Shown piece by piece: positions 17,403 through 27,085 of a DNA stretch of 42,788 nt. The stretch is taken from the NCBI GenBank assembly GCA_012518685.1, contig JAAYRQ010000001.1:1-42788 (forward strand), read 5' to 3'. Made by a program: the position numbers and the translations under genes. This stretch comes from Syntrophomonadaceae bacterium. GTDB taxonomy: Bacteria; Bacillota; Syntrophomonadia; Syntrophomonadales; Syntrophomonadaceae. Position 1 is the stretch's first letter. Each line of letters opens with the position of its first letter. The notes below the pieces were generated by a model. That model was not told the origin of the DNA. It worked only from the letters and a program-made list of their open reading frames with translations, and searched no databases.

Positions 17403-18377
17403 TTAACCTATCCCTTTTAAGCTTAATAAGCCTAATAAAACAAAAACTAAAGACAATAGCCAAAAAAATCTCACTACCTTAGTTTCAGGCCACCCCTTTA
17501 GTTCAAAGTGATGGTGGATAGGGCTCATAAGAAATATTCTTTTACCTGTAAGTTGAAAAAATGCCACTTGTATTATGACACTTAATGCTTCCATAACATA
17601 AACTCCGCCCACAATAACTAAAACTAATTCCATCTTTGTAAGAGCTGCGACAGCTGCAATAGCTCCACCTAAAGCCATAGAACCAGTATCACCCATAAAC
17701 ACTTTGGCAGGAAAATGATTAAAAAATAAGAAGCCTATACAGGCTCCTGCTAAAGCCATACAAAATATCACCAACTGGTAATTTTTTGTCATAATGGAGA
17801 TTATCGCAAAAGCAATCGCCACAAAAAAAGTAACCCCACTAGCCAGACCATCTAAGCCATCCGTTAGATTAACGGCATTAGAAGTGCCCATTAAAACTAA
17901 AATTAAAAATGGAATATACAAATAAGCTAAATCCAGTTGATTGCCAGTAAAAGGAACTGTGACTACTGAGCCCCTGTTAAAATAAAATATTAATAACAAA
18001 CCAAAAATTATGCCGATTAATAGCTGAAAACCTAATTTTTCACGAGCCCTTAAGCCTAGAGACCTTTTTAATACTACCTTAATGTAGTCATCATAAAATC
18101 CAATCGCACCAAAAGCTAACATGACAAAAACTACGGCTAATACCTCCACATTATTTCCTGCCATAAGAAAAGAGGCTACCATAACCGCTGTAATTATCAT
18201 AATTCCACCCATAGTCGGGGTACCAGCCTTAGCAAAATGGCTTTCAGGGCCATCTTGTCTAATATTTTGCCCTACTTTTAAGCGAGTTAAAAAAGGAATT
18301 AAAATAGGACCTAATATAATTACCATAACCAAAGCTATCAATCCCGCCCAAAAAGAATTAATAATTACCTGTGGCAT
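17403..18377 (-). CDS. mraY: phospho-N-acetylmuramoyl-pentapeptide-transferase
   Basis: Membrane enzyme that joins phospho-MurNAc-pentapeptide to undecaprenyl phosphate, forming lipid I. The 324-residue product has about ten membrane segments and the family motifs GFYDDYIK, NLTDGLDGLASG, MGDTGSMALGG and the histidine motif SPIHHHFELKGW. ATG at 18377 lies behind AGGAG. It follows murF by 36 bp. Confidence 0.97.
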   Translation of the reverse strand: MPQVIINSFWAGLIALVMVIILGPILIPFLTRLKVGQNIRQDGPESHFAKAGTPTMGGIMIITAVMVASFLMAGNNVEVLAVVFVMLAFGAIGFYDDYIKVVLKRSLGLRAREKLGFQLLIGIIFGLLLIFYFNRGSVVTVPFTGNQLDLAYLYIPFLILVLMGTSNAVNLTDGLDGLASGVTFFVAIAFAIISIMTKNYQLVIFCMALAGACIGFLFFNHFPAKVFMGDTGSMALGGAIAAVAALTKMELVLVIVGGVYVMEALSVIIQVAFFQLTGKRIFLMSPIHHHFELKGWPETKVVRFFWLLSLVFVLLGLLSLKGIG

Positions 18378-18413
18378 AAATATAAACTCCTATCCCTATT
18401 AAAATGAAAATTG

Positions 18414-19799
18414 CTAATCTAGCCAATCATCTATTAAAGTTTCTAGCCTAAGACCCCTAGAAGCTTTAAATAAGACGATTTCCGTTTTACTAAGCCTATG
18501 ACGCAAAAAATTCAAACATTCTGTTTTGTCGTTAAAGTGGTGAATGTTCGTCTTATCCATCCCAGCCTCACTAGCTGCGACAGCTATATCTTTAGCCCGA
18601 TTTCCTATAGTCAAAAGAATATCTATATCATTAGCAACTACACTGTGTCCTACCGCAAGATGACCCTTTTCCTCATAACTTCCTAATTCTAACATATCCC
18701 CTAGTACTGCTACAGATTGCTTATTACCTTTAAGAAACCTCGTAGCTTCTAAGGCAGCAGCCATAGAAACGGGATTAGCATTATAGGTATCATTAATTAC
18801 TATGCCACCTGTAGGCAAGTTATTTATATGCAAACGATTGGAAGTGGGTTCATAACTTTCGATTTGCTTAATAATCTTTGGCATTGGTACTCCTAATAAA
18901 TGTGCCATACTTATGGCAGCTAATATATTTAAAGCCAGTTTAGGAACTGGTATAGGAAAGTCTATTACAAAATCTTCTTTAAATACTTTTAGATACAACC
19001 TCATTCCCGTATTATGGCTTATTACATTAATAACCTGGCAATCACAATTATCCTTAAAACCAAAGGTATAAAGACAGGTGGGATAGGCGCTCGCTGTATC
19101 AACTAATAAGGCTTGATCCCCGTTAATAAGAGCAAAATCCTCTGCTCGCAAATATTCTAAGACCTCACATTTAGCCTTAGCGATGTTTTCTATACTAGCT
19201 AAACTTTCTAAATGTACTAATTCTACATTAGTAATAATAGCACATACTGGTCTAATCATATCTACTAATCTAGATATTTCACCCCTGCCCCTCATGGCTA
19301 CTTCGATTATACCTATTTCCTTACTCTTATCTAAGTTAAACAAGGTTAAAGGAACCCCAATGTCGTTATTATAATTGCCTTCCGAATAAAGTGTATTATA
19401 TGTGCTACTTAAACAACTATACAATAATTCTTTTGTTGTAGTTTTACCTACACTACCTGTAATCGCAACCATAGGAATATTAAAAAGTTGTCTGTAACTT
19501 TTTGCTAAACTTTGTAGGGCTAATAAAGTATCCTCAACTACTATTAATACTTTATCATTGAGCCCATTAATATCTATAATCCTAATATCAGATACTAGTG
19601 CAGCACTAGCCCCCTTAGCGAAAGCTTCTTCTACAAAAAGATGTCCATCAAAATTTTCACCCTGCAAGGCTACAAATAAAGAATTGTTTTCTATATTTTG
19701 CCGGGAATCAGTAACAACTTGCCTAATTATAGGGCTAGACTGCCCTATAATTTTGCCATTTAAACTATTAACAATAAAATCAAAAGCAACTTCTTGCAT
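18414..19799 (-). CDS. murF: UDP-MurNAc-tripeptide--D-alanyl-D-alanine ligase
   Basis: Adds the D-Ala-D-Ala dipeptide to the muramyl tripeptide. The 461-residue product has the MurF-type N-terminal domain (DSRQNIENNSLFVALQGENF), the ATPase loop AITGSVGKTTTKELL, and NDTYNANPVSM, which is specific to MurF. Its ATG overlaps the murE stop codon by one base (TAATG), so the two are translationally coupled. Confidence 0.97.
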   Translation of the reverse strand: MQEVAFDFIVNSLNGKIIGQSSPIIRQVVTDSRQNIENNSLFVALQGENFDGHLFVEEAFAKGASAALVSDIRIIDINGLNDKVLIVVEDTLLALQSLAKSYRQLFNIPMVAITGSVGKTTTKELLYSCLSSTYNTLYSEGNYNNDIGVPLTLFNLDKSKEIGIIEVAMRGRGEISRLVDMIRPVCAIITNVELVHLESLASIENIAKAKCEVLEYLRAEDFALINGDQALLVDTASAYPTCLYTFGFKDNCDCQVINVISHNTGMRLYLKVFKEDFVIDFPIPVPKLALNILAAISMAHLLGVPMPKIIKQIESYEPTSNRLHINNLPTGGIVINDTYNANPVSMAAALEATRFLKGNKQSVAVLGDMLELGSYEEKGHLAVGHSVVANDIDILLTIGNRAKDIAVAASEAGMDKTNIHHFNDKTECLNFLRHRLSKTEIVLFKASRGLRLETLIDDWLD

Positions 19800-21262
19800 T
19801 ATTTTAGCTCCCTAATAAATTCCTTAGCTACTAGACGATCATCAAAATCTAGGGTTTTATCGCCAATTATTTGATAGGTCTCATGTCCTTTTCCAGCTAT
19901 TATAACTACATCATCTTTTTTAGCTAAATAAAGGGCATGCTTTATAGCCTCCTTACGCTCTATAATAACAGCATAGCGGGAATTTTCTATTTTATTTAAT
20001 CCAATAACAATATCATCTATAATAGCTTGGGGTTCTTCACTACGGGGATTGTCAGATGTAACAATACTAAAATCACTGTATTTAGCTGCTATCTCCCCCA
20101 TAATAGGGCGTTTAGTCTTATCCCTATCCCCACCACAACCGAAAACGGTTATAAGCCTTTTATTGGTAAGAGTTCTGGCGGTTAATAATACATTTTCTAA
20201 GCTATCAGGTGTATGAGCATAATCTATAATAACTAAAAAATCTTGTCCTTGATCAACCAATTCAAACCGTCCTGGAACCCCAGCTAATTCAGTTAAAGCT
20301 TTTTTTATTAGCTCTACTTTAATACCTAATTTTAAAGCATAAGTTATTGCTGCCAAAGCATTATATACATTAAATAAGCCCAACATTTTCAGATTAATTG
20401 GTATTATTTCATCCTTATATTCTACTAGAAAACTAGTACCACTAGCAGCCGTTTTAACCTCAACCGCTTTTATATCAGCATTTTCATTGATACCATAGGT
20501 AAAGGCCCTCCCGCAAGAGGCTTCCAAGAAATAGCTCGCATTACTATCATCAACATTTACTATACTAAAACTATCCTCCCTATTAAGCAAATCAAATAGT
20601 TTTAATTTTGCATCCCGGTATGATTCCATATCTTGATGATAATCTAAGTGCTCCGAAGTTAAATTAGTAAAAATTACACTAGAAAACTCCAAGCCCTCTA
20701 CCCGATACATATCTAAGGCATGGGAAGATACTTCCATTACCACATAATCAAGACTATTGTTTAAGGCAATACTAAGGAGTTCCGCAATTTCTGGTGCTTC
20801 AGGAGTAGTAAAGTTGGTTTCTTTTTTATAATCCCCCATTTCAGCATACAAAGTACCGATAAGACCTACCTTTTTTCCTGCCTTCTCTAAAATTGCTTTA
20901 ATTAGGTGACTTGTAGTGGTCTTGCCATTAGTACCTGTTACCCCAACAAGATTAAGTTTATTTTGGGGATTATTATGAAAATTAAAAGCGATTTTAGCTA
21001 AGGCTTGTCTGGAATCACTAACTTCAATTATATTAGTATCTGGTAAATTAGCCACAGCATCTTGAATTAAAATAGCTATAGCACCATTTTTAATAGCATC
21101 GTTAATATAATTATGTCCATTAGCATTAAAACCTTTGACACATACAAATAAACCGCCAGGTCTAATGCTTCTGGAATCATAATGAATATTACTTATATCT
21201 TCATTAAGCTTACCCTTGATAAGCTTATAGTCAACATTATATAAAAGCTCTTTTAATTCCAT
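19799..21262 (-). CDS. murE: UDP-MurNAc-L-Ala-D-Glu--2,6-diaminopimelate ligase
   Basis: Adds the third stem-peptide residue. The motif DNPR in VTSDNPRSEEPQAI is the hallmark of meso-diaminopimelate-adding MurE, so the wall should be of the mDAP type. Other motifs are GVTGTNGKTTTSHLI and FTNLTSEHLDYHQDM. I start it at ATG 21262 (MELKELLYN) behind AGGAGG, giving 487 residues. The frame is open to 21298, which would overlap the upstream stop and bury the ribosome-binding site. Confidence 0.97.
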   Translation of the reverse strand: MELKELLYNVDYKLIKGKLNEDISNIHYDSRSIRPGGLFVCVKGFNANGHNYINDAIKNGAIAILIQDAVANLPDTNIIEVSDSRQALAKIAFNFHNNPQNKLNLVGVTGTNGKTTTSHLIKAILEKAGKKVGLIGTLYAEMGDYKKETNFTTPEAPEIAELLSIALNNSLDYVVMEVSSHALDMYRVEGLEFSSVIFTNLTSEHLDYHQDMESYRDAKLKLFDLLNREDSFSIVNVDDSNASYFLEASCGRAFTYGINENADIKAVEVKTAASGTSFLVEYKDEIIPINLKMLGLFNVYNALAAITYALKLGIKVELIKKALTELAGVPGRFELVDQGQDFLVIIDYAHTPDSLENVLLTARTLTNKRLITVFGCGGDRDKTKRPIMGEIAAKYSDFSIVTSDNPRSEEPQAIIDDIVIGLNKIENSRYAVIIERKEAIKHALYLAKKDDVVIIAGKGHETYQIIGDKTLDFDDRLVAKEFIRELK

Positions 21263-21287
21263 ATTAGACCTCCTTATTTTTTTATAA

Positions 21288-23411
21288 TTATTCTCCAATA
21301 GGCTGAAATTTAACTTTAATACTGGAACCTACTGATACAATTTTCCCTGCTTCTGGTGATTGTTCATAAGCTAGACCATGTCCTTCTGGCATAAGATGTA
21401 AACCTAAATCAGCTAATATTTTCGCAACTTCCTTCATAGACTTACCTTCCAAATCGGGGATGGTAACTTCAGTATCATTTTGACTAGGATTTAAAGGTGA
21501 TAGATTAATAATTACCTCCGAGCTACGGGCTACCTTGGTATGTGGCTTAGGTGTCTGTTGCCATACAATATCACCTGTTCCACTAACCCTGGCTTGTAAA
21601 CCCCGATTATTAATAATAGAGCTAGCCTCAGTAAGTGGTAAATTAACTACATCAGGCACTACCACCCTATTATCGACAGCTACTTTTTCTTCACTATTAT
21701 TATCCTCATATAAAGGAATTTCTAAATATCTTAAAGAATCCTTTACAATTTCCTTAAATACTGGAGCCGCAACCCAGCCACCATAATAAGGATAACCTTG
21801 GGGAGCATCAACTACGACTATACATGCTATTTGCGGATTATCGGCTGGTGCAAAACCTATAAATGATGCTACATATTCGTTGCTCATATAGCCACCTGTA
21901 GGCGAAACTTTTTGAGCAGTACCAGTTTTACCCGCTATTCGATAACCCTCTACATAGGCATTTTTCCCCGTACCATTTGATACTACCCCCTCTAAAATCA
22001 GTCTTAATTGGCTAGATACTTCTGGCGATATTACTTTCTTAATAGCTTTAGGCTCCATAGTTTTAATAATTTTTCCTTCATTATCAATAACCTTTTTAAC
22101 TAAATGAGGCTGCATTAAAACACCATCATTAGCCACGGCTGCAACTGCGGTCAATAACTGTATAGCCGTTACAGCATTGGCCTGCCCCATAGACATAGTG
22201 GCTAAATCAATTTGTTTGGCATTTTTTTGATTTACTAGTATTCCCTCAGCTTCACCAGGCAAATCAATCCCCGTAAGCTTGCCAAAACCAAAATCATTTA
22301 TATATTTAAAAAAAGTGGTTATCCCCACATCAAGTCCAGTTTCAACAAAACCGACATTACAAGAATTCTCTACGATTTCTATGAAAGTCTGACTACCATG
22401 GGCTTTTCTATCGGTACAACCGATATCTTCCTTACCTACTTTAATATACCCTGGACAAAAATATTTTCTATTTGGGGTAACCACCTTTTCTTCTAAAGCC
22501 ATAGCAGCAGTTACTATTTTCATAGTCGAGCCAGGTTCATAGGCATCATTAATGGCGAAATTTCGCCTATTCTTAACTGGGTAATCACTATAGCTATTAG
22601 GATCAAATGTTGGCCTAGAAGTTATAGCTAATATTTCACCTGTTTTAGTATCCATTACGATAGCAGACGCAGATTTCGCTTGGCGTTCTTGAAAAACTTT
22701 ATCGATTTCTCGTTCTACTATATACTGAATAGTTTCATCAATAGTTAAAATTAAATTGGCACCATCTACAGGAGCAATAAACTTATGAGTAGCCTCTGGT
22801 ATAGGTCTGCCTCCACCATCATGTTCTATAATTATCCTTCCCTTAGTACCCCCAATTAAATCATTGTAATAGAAGTCAATTCCTTCTAGCCCAGTATTAT
22901 CAATTCCCGATATACCTAAAACATGACTGGCTAGAGTTCCCTTAGGATAATATCTTCTACTTTCTTCCGTAAAGCCTATCCCTGGCAAGTCTAATTCCCG
23001 AAGTATTTTCGTTTTTTCTGGTTCAACTTGGCGTTTAATCCATTCAAAAGAACTACGCCGCGTAATTCTATCGTGTAATTTTTGTTCATCCATTTCCAAT
23101 ACTTCAGCTAATTTATGGGCAATTTCATTAGAAGTAATCTTTTTGGCTACTAAAACTTCAGCAGGTATAGCATAGATAGAATCGGCACTAACCGAAATAG
23201 CTAGCTCATTGCCATTACGATCATAAATAATCCCTCTCTTAGATTCTACTGGGATATCTCGCATTCTGTTTTGCAAAGCCTTTTCTGACAATTCCGCCCC
23301 TCTAACAAATTGCACCCAAAAAATTCTGCCCCCTAAACAGAAAAACAATAAGCAAAATAAGAAAAAAAGCGTAGCGATACGCTTTTTTACCGTTTGTTTT
23401 GTAGTTTGCAA
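21288..23411 (-). CDS. spoVD: class B penicillin-binding protein, SpoVD/FtsI type
   Basis: Transpeptidase that cross-links peptidoglycan with its SEDS partner. The 707-residue product has an N-terminal membrane anchor (about 11-35), a PBP dimerisation domain, and a transpeptidase domain with SxxK at Ser295-Lys298 (EPGSTMKIV), SxN at 350-352 (SCN) and KTG at 495-497. Two C-terminal PASTA domains follow (about 584-638 and 648-705). TTG start behind GAGGTGG. PASTA-bearing enzymes at this position include sporulation-specific SpoVD and vegetative PbpB. Only one class B gene is present here, so it may serve division, spore cortex synthesis or both. The symbol is therefore tentative. Confidence 0.93.
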   Translation of the reverse strand: MQTTKQTVKKRIATLFFLFCLLFFCLGGRIFWVQFVRGAELSEKALQNRMRDIPVESKRGIIYDRNGNELAISVSADSIYAIPAEVLVAKKITSNEIAHKLAEVLEMDEQKLHDRITRRSSFEWIKRQVEPEKTKILRELDLPGIGFTEESRRYYPKGTLASHVLGISGIDNTGLEGIDFYYNDLIGGTKGRIIIEHDGGGRPIPEATHKFIAPVDGANLILTIDETIQYIVEREIDKVFQERQAKSASAIVMDTKTGEILAITSRPTFDPNSYSDYPVKNRRNFAINDAYEPGSTMKIVTAAMALEEKVVTPNRKYFCPGYIKVGKEDIGCTDRKAHGSQTFIEIVENSCNVGFVETGLDVGITTFFKYINDFGFGKLTGIDLPGEAEGILVNQKNAKQIDLATMSMGQANAVTAIQLLTAVAAVANDGVLMQPHLVKKVIDNEGKIIKTMEPKAIKKVISPEVSSQLRLILEGVVSNGTGKNAYVEGYRIAGKTGTAQKVSPTGGYMSNEYVASFIGFAPADNPQIACIVVVDAPQGYPYYGGWVAAPVFKEIVKDSLRYLEIPLYEDNNSEEKVAVDNRVVVPDVVNLPLTEASSIINNRGLQARVSGTGDIVWQQTPKPHTKVARSSEVIINLSPLNPSQNDTEVTIPDLEGKSMKEVAKILADLGLHLMPEGHGLAYEQSPEAGKIVSVGSSIKVKFQPIGE

Positions 23412-23435
23412 AGGTATGCCACCTCACATAAATTA

Positions 23436-23933
23436 TTAATTTTTCTCAGCTAATAATAACAAATTCGCATAAATTTTATACAAAGGTTTATTAGCTATTT
23501 CTGTATTTTCCTGTAGTGATTCTCCACCCACTGTACCATCTGTGTTTTCATTATCTAAGACTTGATTAACTGCAGGTGCTGTATAGGCGATAGTCAAATG
23601 CTTTTCAGGCTTATACATGCCTAATTCATTAATTGCTATTAATTCGACTTTATCTAGTGCTGATACACCTTGAATATTATATTTCATCCTGTTGTTTTGG
23701 GCTTCATAATATTTTATATCATTTTCTAAAGCTACAATTTGATAACCTAAAGTAGCACCTTTTATACATAAGAAGACTAGAATTAAGGCATAAATAAAAA
23801 AGCATATACATAGTTTAACTACAAATTTACCTCTACGATGAGTATTTTTGTAAGTCTTTTTGACTTCTTTAACGGTTGGCGATGCAACTGGTTCATCCCA
23901 CAATGTAGAGTAATCAAATTGTACCTGTGCCAT
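23436..23933 (-). CDS. ftsL: septum formation protein FtsL-like
   Basis: Bitopic divisome protein. The 165-residue product has a basic cytosolic N-terminus, one membrane segment (VVKLCICFFIYALILVFLCI, about 38-57), then a heptad-like stretch (LENDIKYYEAQNNRMKYNIQ) and the short LIAINELGMYKP segment common in FtsL proteins. A polar C-terminal extension beyond the usual core is unusual and variable. Identification rests mainly on position between rsmH and the penicillin-binding protein plus topology, since FtsL is poorly conserved. Confidence 0.87.
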   Translation of the reverse strand: MAQVQFDYSTLWDEPVASPTVKEVKKTYKNTHRRGKFVVKLCICFFIYALILVFLCIKGATLGYQIVALENDIKYYEAQNNRMKYNIQGVSALDKVELIAINELGMYKPEKHLTIAYTAPAVNQVLDNENTDGTVGGESLQENTEIANKPLYKIYANLLLLAEKN

Positions 23934-23960
23934 TATATTCTATCCTCCTAATTATTAGAA

Positions 23961-24878
23961 CTATAATTTTGTTGCTACCCTGAGTTTTGCACTTCTAGCC
24001 CGTAAATTATTTTGACATTCTTCATCACTCGGTATAATAGGTTTTCTGAACTCAAGTTTAAGCTGAGGTTGATAATTACATATACATACAGGTAAGCCAG
24101 GTGGACATATACAATCCTTAGCTTCATTAACAAAAAAATGTTTAACTATTCTATCTTCCAAAGAATGAAAAGTGATAATACATAGCCTGCCCCCTGTCTG
24201 CAAGCTAGCTACTGCAGCAGGCAATACTTCCTCTAAGGCTGCCAGTTCCCCATTCACTGCAATTCTAATAGCTTGAAAAGTTTTTCTAGCTGGATGTTTA
24301 TCTCTTCTATAACTTGCGGGAACTGCATTTTTTATAATATCTACTAATTCTAGGGTAGTATTAATCGTTTTTTCTTTGCGGCATTTCACTATTGCAGCAG
24401 CAATTCTACGAGCATACTTTTCTTCCCCATATTTCCACAATATGTCGGCAATTTCCTCTTTTTCGTAAAAATTAACTAATTCCTTCGCTGAAAAGGCTTC
24501 TTCCCTATTCATCCTCATATCTAAGACAGCATCTTCGTGGAAGCTAAAACCTCTTGTAGCATCATCTAACTGAAAAGATGAAACCCCTAAATCTACGATA
24601 ATACCATCAACTTGGGGTAGCCTAAGCTTTAATAATATCTTAGATAAGTTTCTAAAATCATCGTGAATAAAGATAACCCTATCATTATTAATAGTTTGTT
24701 TAGTTTTATTAAGAATATCTATATCCTTATCTATGGCTATTACCCGAGCATTAAGCTCTAATCTATTTAATAACTCTTGTAAATGCCCACCTCCACCTAA
24801 AGTACAGTCAACATAAATACCATTAGGATCAGTAATTAAGTAATCTATAGTTTCATTTAACAAAACTGGTAAATGCAA
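23961..24878 (-). CDS. rsmH: 16S rRNA (cytosine-1402 N4)-methyltransferase
   Basis: SAM-dependent methyltransferase (MraW family) that modifies C1402 of 16S rRNA in the decoding centre. Motifs include YVDCTLGGGGHLQELL, the VDGIIVDLGVSSFQLD segment, RGFSFHEDAVLDMRMN and CIITFHSLEDRIVKHFF. I start it at TTG 24878 (MHLPVLLNETI), 9 bases after AGGGG. A TTG three codons upstream directly abuts the ribosome-binding site. This gives 305 residues, the usual length. It lies close behind mraZ. Confidence 0.96.
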   Translation of the reverse strand: MHLPVLLNETIDYLITDPNGIYVDCTLGGGGHLQELLNRLELNARVIAIDKDIDILNKTKQTINNDRVIFIHDDFRNLSKILLKLRLPQVDGIIVDLGVSSFQLDDATRGFSFHEDAVLDMRMNREEAFSAKELVNFYEKEEIADILWKYGEEKYARRIAAAIVKCRKEKTINTTLELVDIIKNAVPASYRRDKHPARKTFQAIRIAVNGELAALEEVLPAAVASLQTGGRLCIITFHSLEDRIVKHFFVNEAKDCICPPGLPVCICNYQPQLKLEFRKPIIPSDEECQNNLRARSAKLRVATKL

Positions 24879-24890
24879 TAAATTCAACCC

Positions 24891-25322
24891 CTATATACCT
24901 AAATCTACTAGGTTTTCAGCTATTTCTGCAAAAGAAGAACTAGCCATTTCATTATATTCTTCCCATTTCCCAGTTGCCCAAACTTCTAATCTTGATCCTA
25001 CCCCAATAATAACTACATCTTTAAAGATATCAGCATATTCTCTTAAATTAGCAGGAATTATAATTCTACCTTGTTTATCGTTTTCTAATTCGGCTGCCCC
25101 CGAGAAAAAAAAGCGGACAAAAGACCTTACATCGGCCCTAGCAAGTGGAAGCTTGTTTAACTTTAATTCTATTTCTTGCCATTCTGATAAAGGATAGATG
25201 AAAATACAATCATCTAAACCCTTAGTGGCAACAAACTTATCACCTAATTCCTCTCGAAACTTAGATGGTATAGTAATTCGCCCCTTAGCATCTAATGAAT
25301 GTTGATACTCTCCTAAAAACAT
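24891..25322 (-). CDS. mraZ: transcriptional regulator MraZ
   Basis: AbrB-like DNA-binding protein that controls the division cluster it heads. The 143-residue product has two tandem copies of the MraZ half-domain: HSLDAKGRITIPSKFREEL near residue 9 and ENDKQGRIIIPANLREYA near residue 80. ATG lies behind AAGGAG with 8-base spacing. Three GTGG repeats at 10-bp intervals lie about 37-60 bases upstream, the expected autoregulatory site. Confidence 0.97.
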   Translation of the reverse strand: MFLGEYQHSLDAKGRITIPSKFREELGDKFVATKGLDDCIFIYPLSEWQEIELKLNKLPLARADVRSFVRFFFSGAAELENDKQGRIIIPANLREYADIFKDVVIIGVGSRLEVWATGKWEEYNEMASSSFAEIAENLVDLGI

Positions 25323-25358
25323 ATTTAGGGCTCCTTAAAAAATTTTAGGGAAAGTGCT

Positions 25359-25382
25359 CCACTTTACACCACTTCATACCAC
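25359..25382 (-). promoter_or_regulatory. MraZ-box operator, three GTGG direct repeats
   Basis: On the minus strand GTGG occurs at 25382-25379, 25372-25369 and 25362-25359, an exact 10-bp period; two copies extend to AAGTGG. MraZ family proteins bind such short direct repeats with one helical-turn spacing upstream of their own gene. This is the likely control point for the whole dcw cluster. Confidence 0.8.
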
Positions 25383-25614
25383 ACTATTCTATTATTTAAA
25401 ATCAATATCCTTCTTTGTGAAATAAGTAACGACCTTTATTCCATTTATAGTTTTAAAAAATAATTCATTATAACCTCGATATATCGAGCCTCTCGTAAAA
25501 TAATTTATATTTTTGAGAATGAAAAATTGTACTATAGTCCTATTTTGGCGTAAGACATAAGGATATGTAACATAATACAAGAACTTGACTAATTAACTCA
25601 TAAATAATTATAAA
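25383..25614. other. intergenic region upstream of mraZ
   Basis: No convincing gene. A 62-codon frame at 25392-25580 has no ribosome-binding site and no recognisable product. A weak minus-strand promoter candidate (TTCACA, 17 bases, TAAATA, within about 25390-25420) lies just upstream of the MraZ box. The region separates the dcw cluster from the transporter cluster. Confidence 0.4.
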
Positions 25615-25647
25615 ATAAAAAATACCCTAAAAACTTTAGGGTATTTG
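25615..25647 (-). terminator. intrinsic terminator of the ABC/GTPase cluster
   Basis: A 12-bp inverted repeat (AAATACCCTAAA with TTTAGGGTATTT, 3-base loop) is followed on the minus strand by a T-rich run. The stop codon of the last gene lies inside its first arm, so the cluster ends abruptly here. Confidence 0.85.
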
Positions 25648-26391
25648 CCCACCTTTTCTAATAATATCTCTTAGCTTTTGTAGTTTTTTATCATAAAGTA
25701 GCATTTGGCTAAGCCAGCTTCTTTCTGTCTCATTAGTCCACAAAACACTTTTAATTCCTCCACCACTCATAACTATTCTACGGTTGGCCATAAGTGCCAT
25801 TAGAGGATCATGGGTAGAGGTAATAGATATTTTACCCTTGCTAGTTAAAAGATTAAAAGCTTTTATCCTATCAATACCTGCATTTTCTATTTCGTCCATC
25901 AATACAATGCCTACATCACTTATCAAAGCTACATCAGCAATCATTAAAGCTCGAGATTGTCCACCACTTAAGCTAGTTAAGTCATCTTCTTCATCAAATG
26001 GTTCCCCAGCCAAATTGTTAGCTGCTTCTAAAACTTTCTTAATAATTGATCTAGCATTATACATACCACGAGATTCAGCATGCATTGTCAGAAAATCCCC
26101 TACTTTTACATCCATAACAAAATTCATATTTTGGGTAACTTGACCAACAAATTGTCGCTGATTATTTAATTCATAATACTCAGATGCACTAAGATTATTA
26201 ATTAATATTTTTCTTTTAGTAGGGGTTTCCCCAAAGGCATATTGTTCAATATCTGATATTAGCCTAGTCTTTCCCGAACCTGTAGCCCCTACTACCGCTA
26301 CAATTTCACCTGCATATATGTCAATTTGTTGATATCCCTCTGCCTTCCCTTCTTTATCTTGCCCACTTAATACGCTAATCTTTTCAATCAT
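25636..26391 (-). CDS. stand-alone ABC-type ATPase of a conserved-looking cluster
   Basis: A 251-residue soluble ATPase with Walker A GATGSGKT (35-42), a Q-loop (VGQVTQN), the ABC signature LSGGQSRAL, Walker B IVLMDEIENAG and a switch histidine in STHDP. It lacks membrane segments, and no permease is encoded next to it, so it need not be a transporter subunit. The start ATG overlaps the GTPase stop by 8 bp, so the two are co-translated and probably work together. The importer at 28652-31117 already has its own ATPase, making this a second ATPase of different type. Function unknown; ATP-driven remodelling or cofactor transfer is a guess. Confidence 0.82.
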   Translation of the reverse strand: MIEKISVLSGQDKEGKAEGYQQIDIYAGEIVAVVGATGSGKTRLISDIEQYAFGETPTKRKILINNLSASEYYELNNQRQFVGQVTQNMNFVMDVKVGDFLTMHAESRGMYNARSIIKKVLEAANNLAGEPFDEEDDLTSLSGGQSRALMIADVALISDVGIVLMDEIENAGIDRIKAFNLLTSKGKISITSTHDPLMALMANRRIVMSGGGIKSVLWTNETERSWLSQMLLYDKKLQKLRDIIRKGGQIP

Positions 26392-27085
26392 GTTGTCTTC
26401 CCCAGAATATTTCTTTTCTAATATTGCCCATCTGATATTTACTGCCGATTAGTTTTTCTCCAGTACAATAAGAACAAACTGCGGCAGGCATAGAAGATTT
26501 TAAGGTTCTATGCTCTAACCCATCTATATCGGGCCAATTCAGAATAATGTTTTTTAATTTAATAGCACCTTGCCCTGTGAGGCCGTTAGCATTAAGAATT
26601 ATAGCTTTAGTATTTACTATGGACAACCTATGTCTAAAGACCTCCCTTTCGGCCTGTGACACTATATCACCCTTTGTAATAACTGCTACATCAGCAGTAG
26701 TTAATAAAGGTCCTACCTTACTAGGTGTATCAACCCCACTTAAATTATCCAATACGCAAATATTTAGACAGCCATCAATGGCTGGTGCACATCTATTACA
26801 TAAACCTGCGGTTTCTATAACTAAAACCTGCGAGCTAAACCCCTTAGCCCAGTCAAAAATCTCCTCCAAATTAGATACATAGTAATGGTCAGGACATATA
26901 TAATCGCTTAAACCTACTGCGACAGGGATACCTAATTCTGCATATTTTTCATCATCAGTAGTATTTAAACAATCGATTTTACATACAGCTACTTTAACTG
27001 CTTCTGATAGTAGTAACTTTATAACCTTATACATCAAAGAAGTTTTACCTGAGGCGGAAGTGCCTGTTATTATTACTACTTTCAT
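26384..27085 (-). CDS. UreG/HypB-related GTPase with cysteine motifs
   Basis: A 233-residue SIMIBI-class GTPase. P-loop GTSASGKT is at 8-15 and TKGD, the guanine motif, at 137-140. The stretch TPSKVGPLLTTADVAVITKG runs parallel to the matching part of UreG (nickel chaperone for urease), and ICPDH at 63-67 sits where UreG and HypB carry their Cys-Pro-His or Cys-His metal ligands. Extra cysteines occur at Cys35, Cys39, Cys96-x-x-Cys99, Cys106, Cys110 and CSYC at 204-207. A metal-dependent, GTP-driven chaperone role is my inference. No urease or hydrogenase gene is present. It overlaps the genes on both sides. Confidence 0.83.
   Translation of the reverse strand: MKVVIITGTSASGKTSLMYKVIKLLLSEAVKVAVCKIDCLNTTDDEKYAELGIPVAVGLSDYICPDHYYVSNLEEIFDWAKGFSSQVLVIETAGLCNRCAPAIDGCLNICVLDNLSGVDTPSKVGPLLTTADVAVITKGDIVSQAEREVFRHRLSIVNTKAIILNANGLTGQGAIKLKNIILNWPDIDGLEHRTLKSSMPAAVCSYCTGEKLIGSKYQMGNIRKEIFWGRQHD

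Noticed and set aside
25392-25580. 62-codon minus-strand frame upstream of mraZ
   Set aside because: No ribosome-binding site, no recognisable product, and it occupies the likely promoter region.
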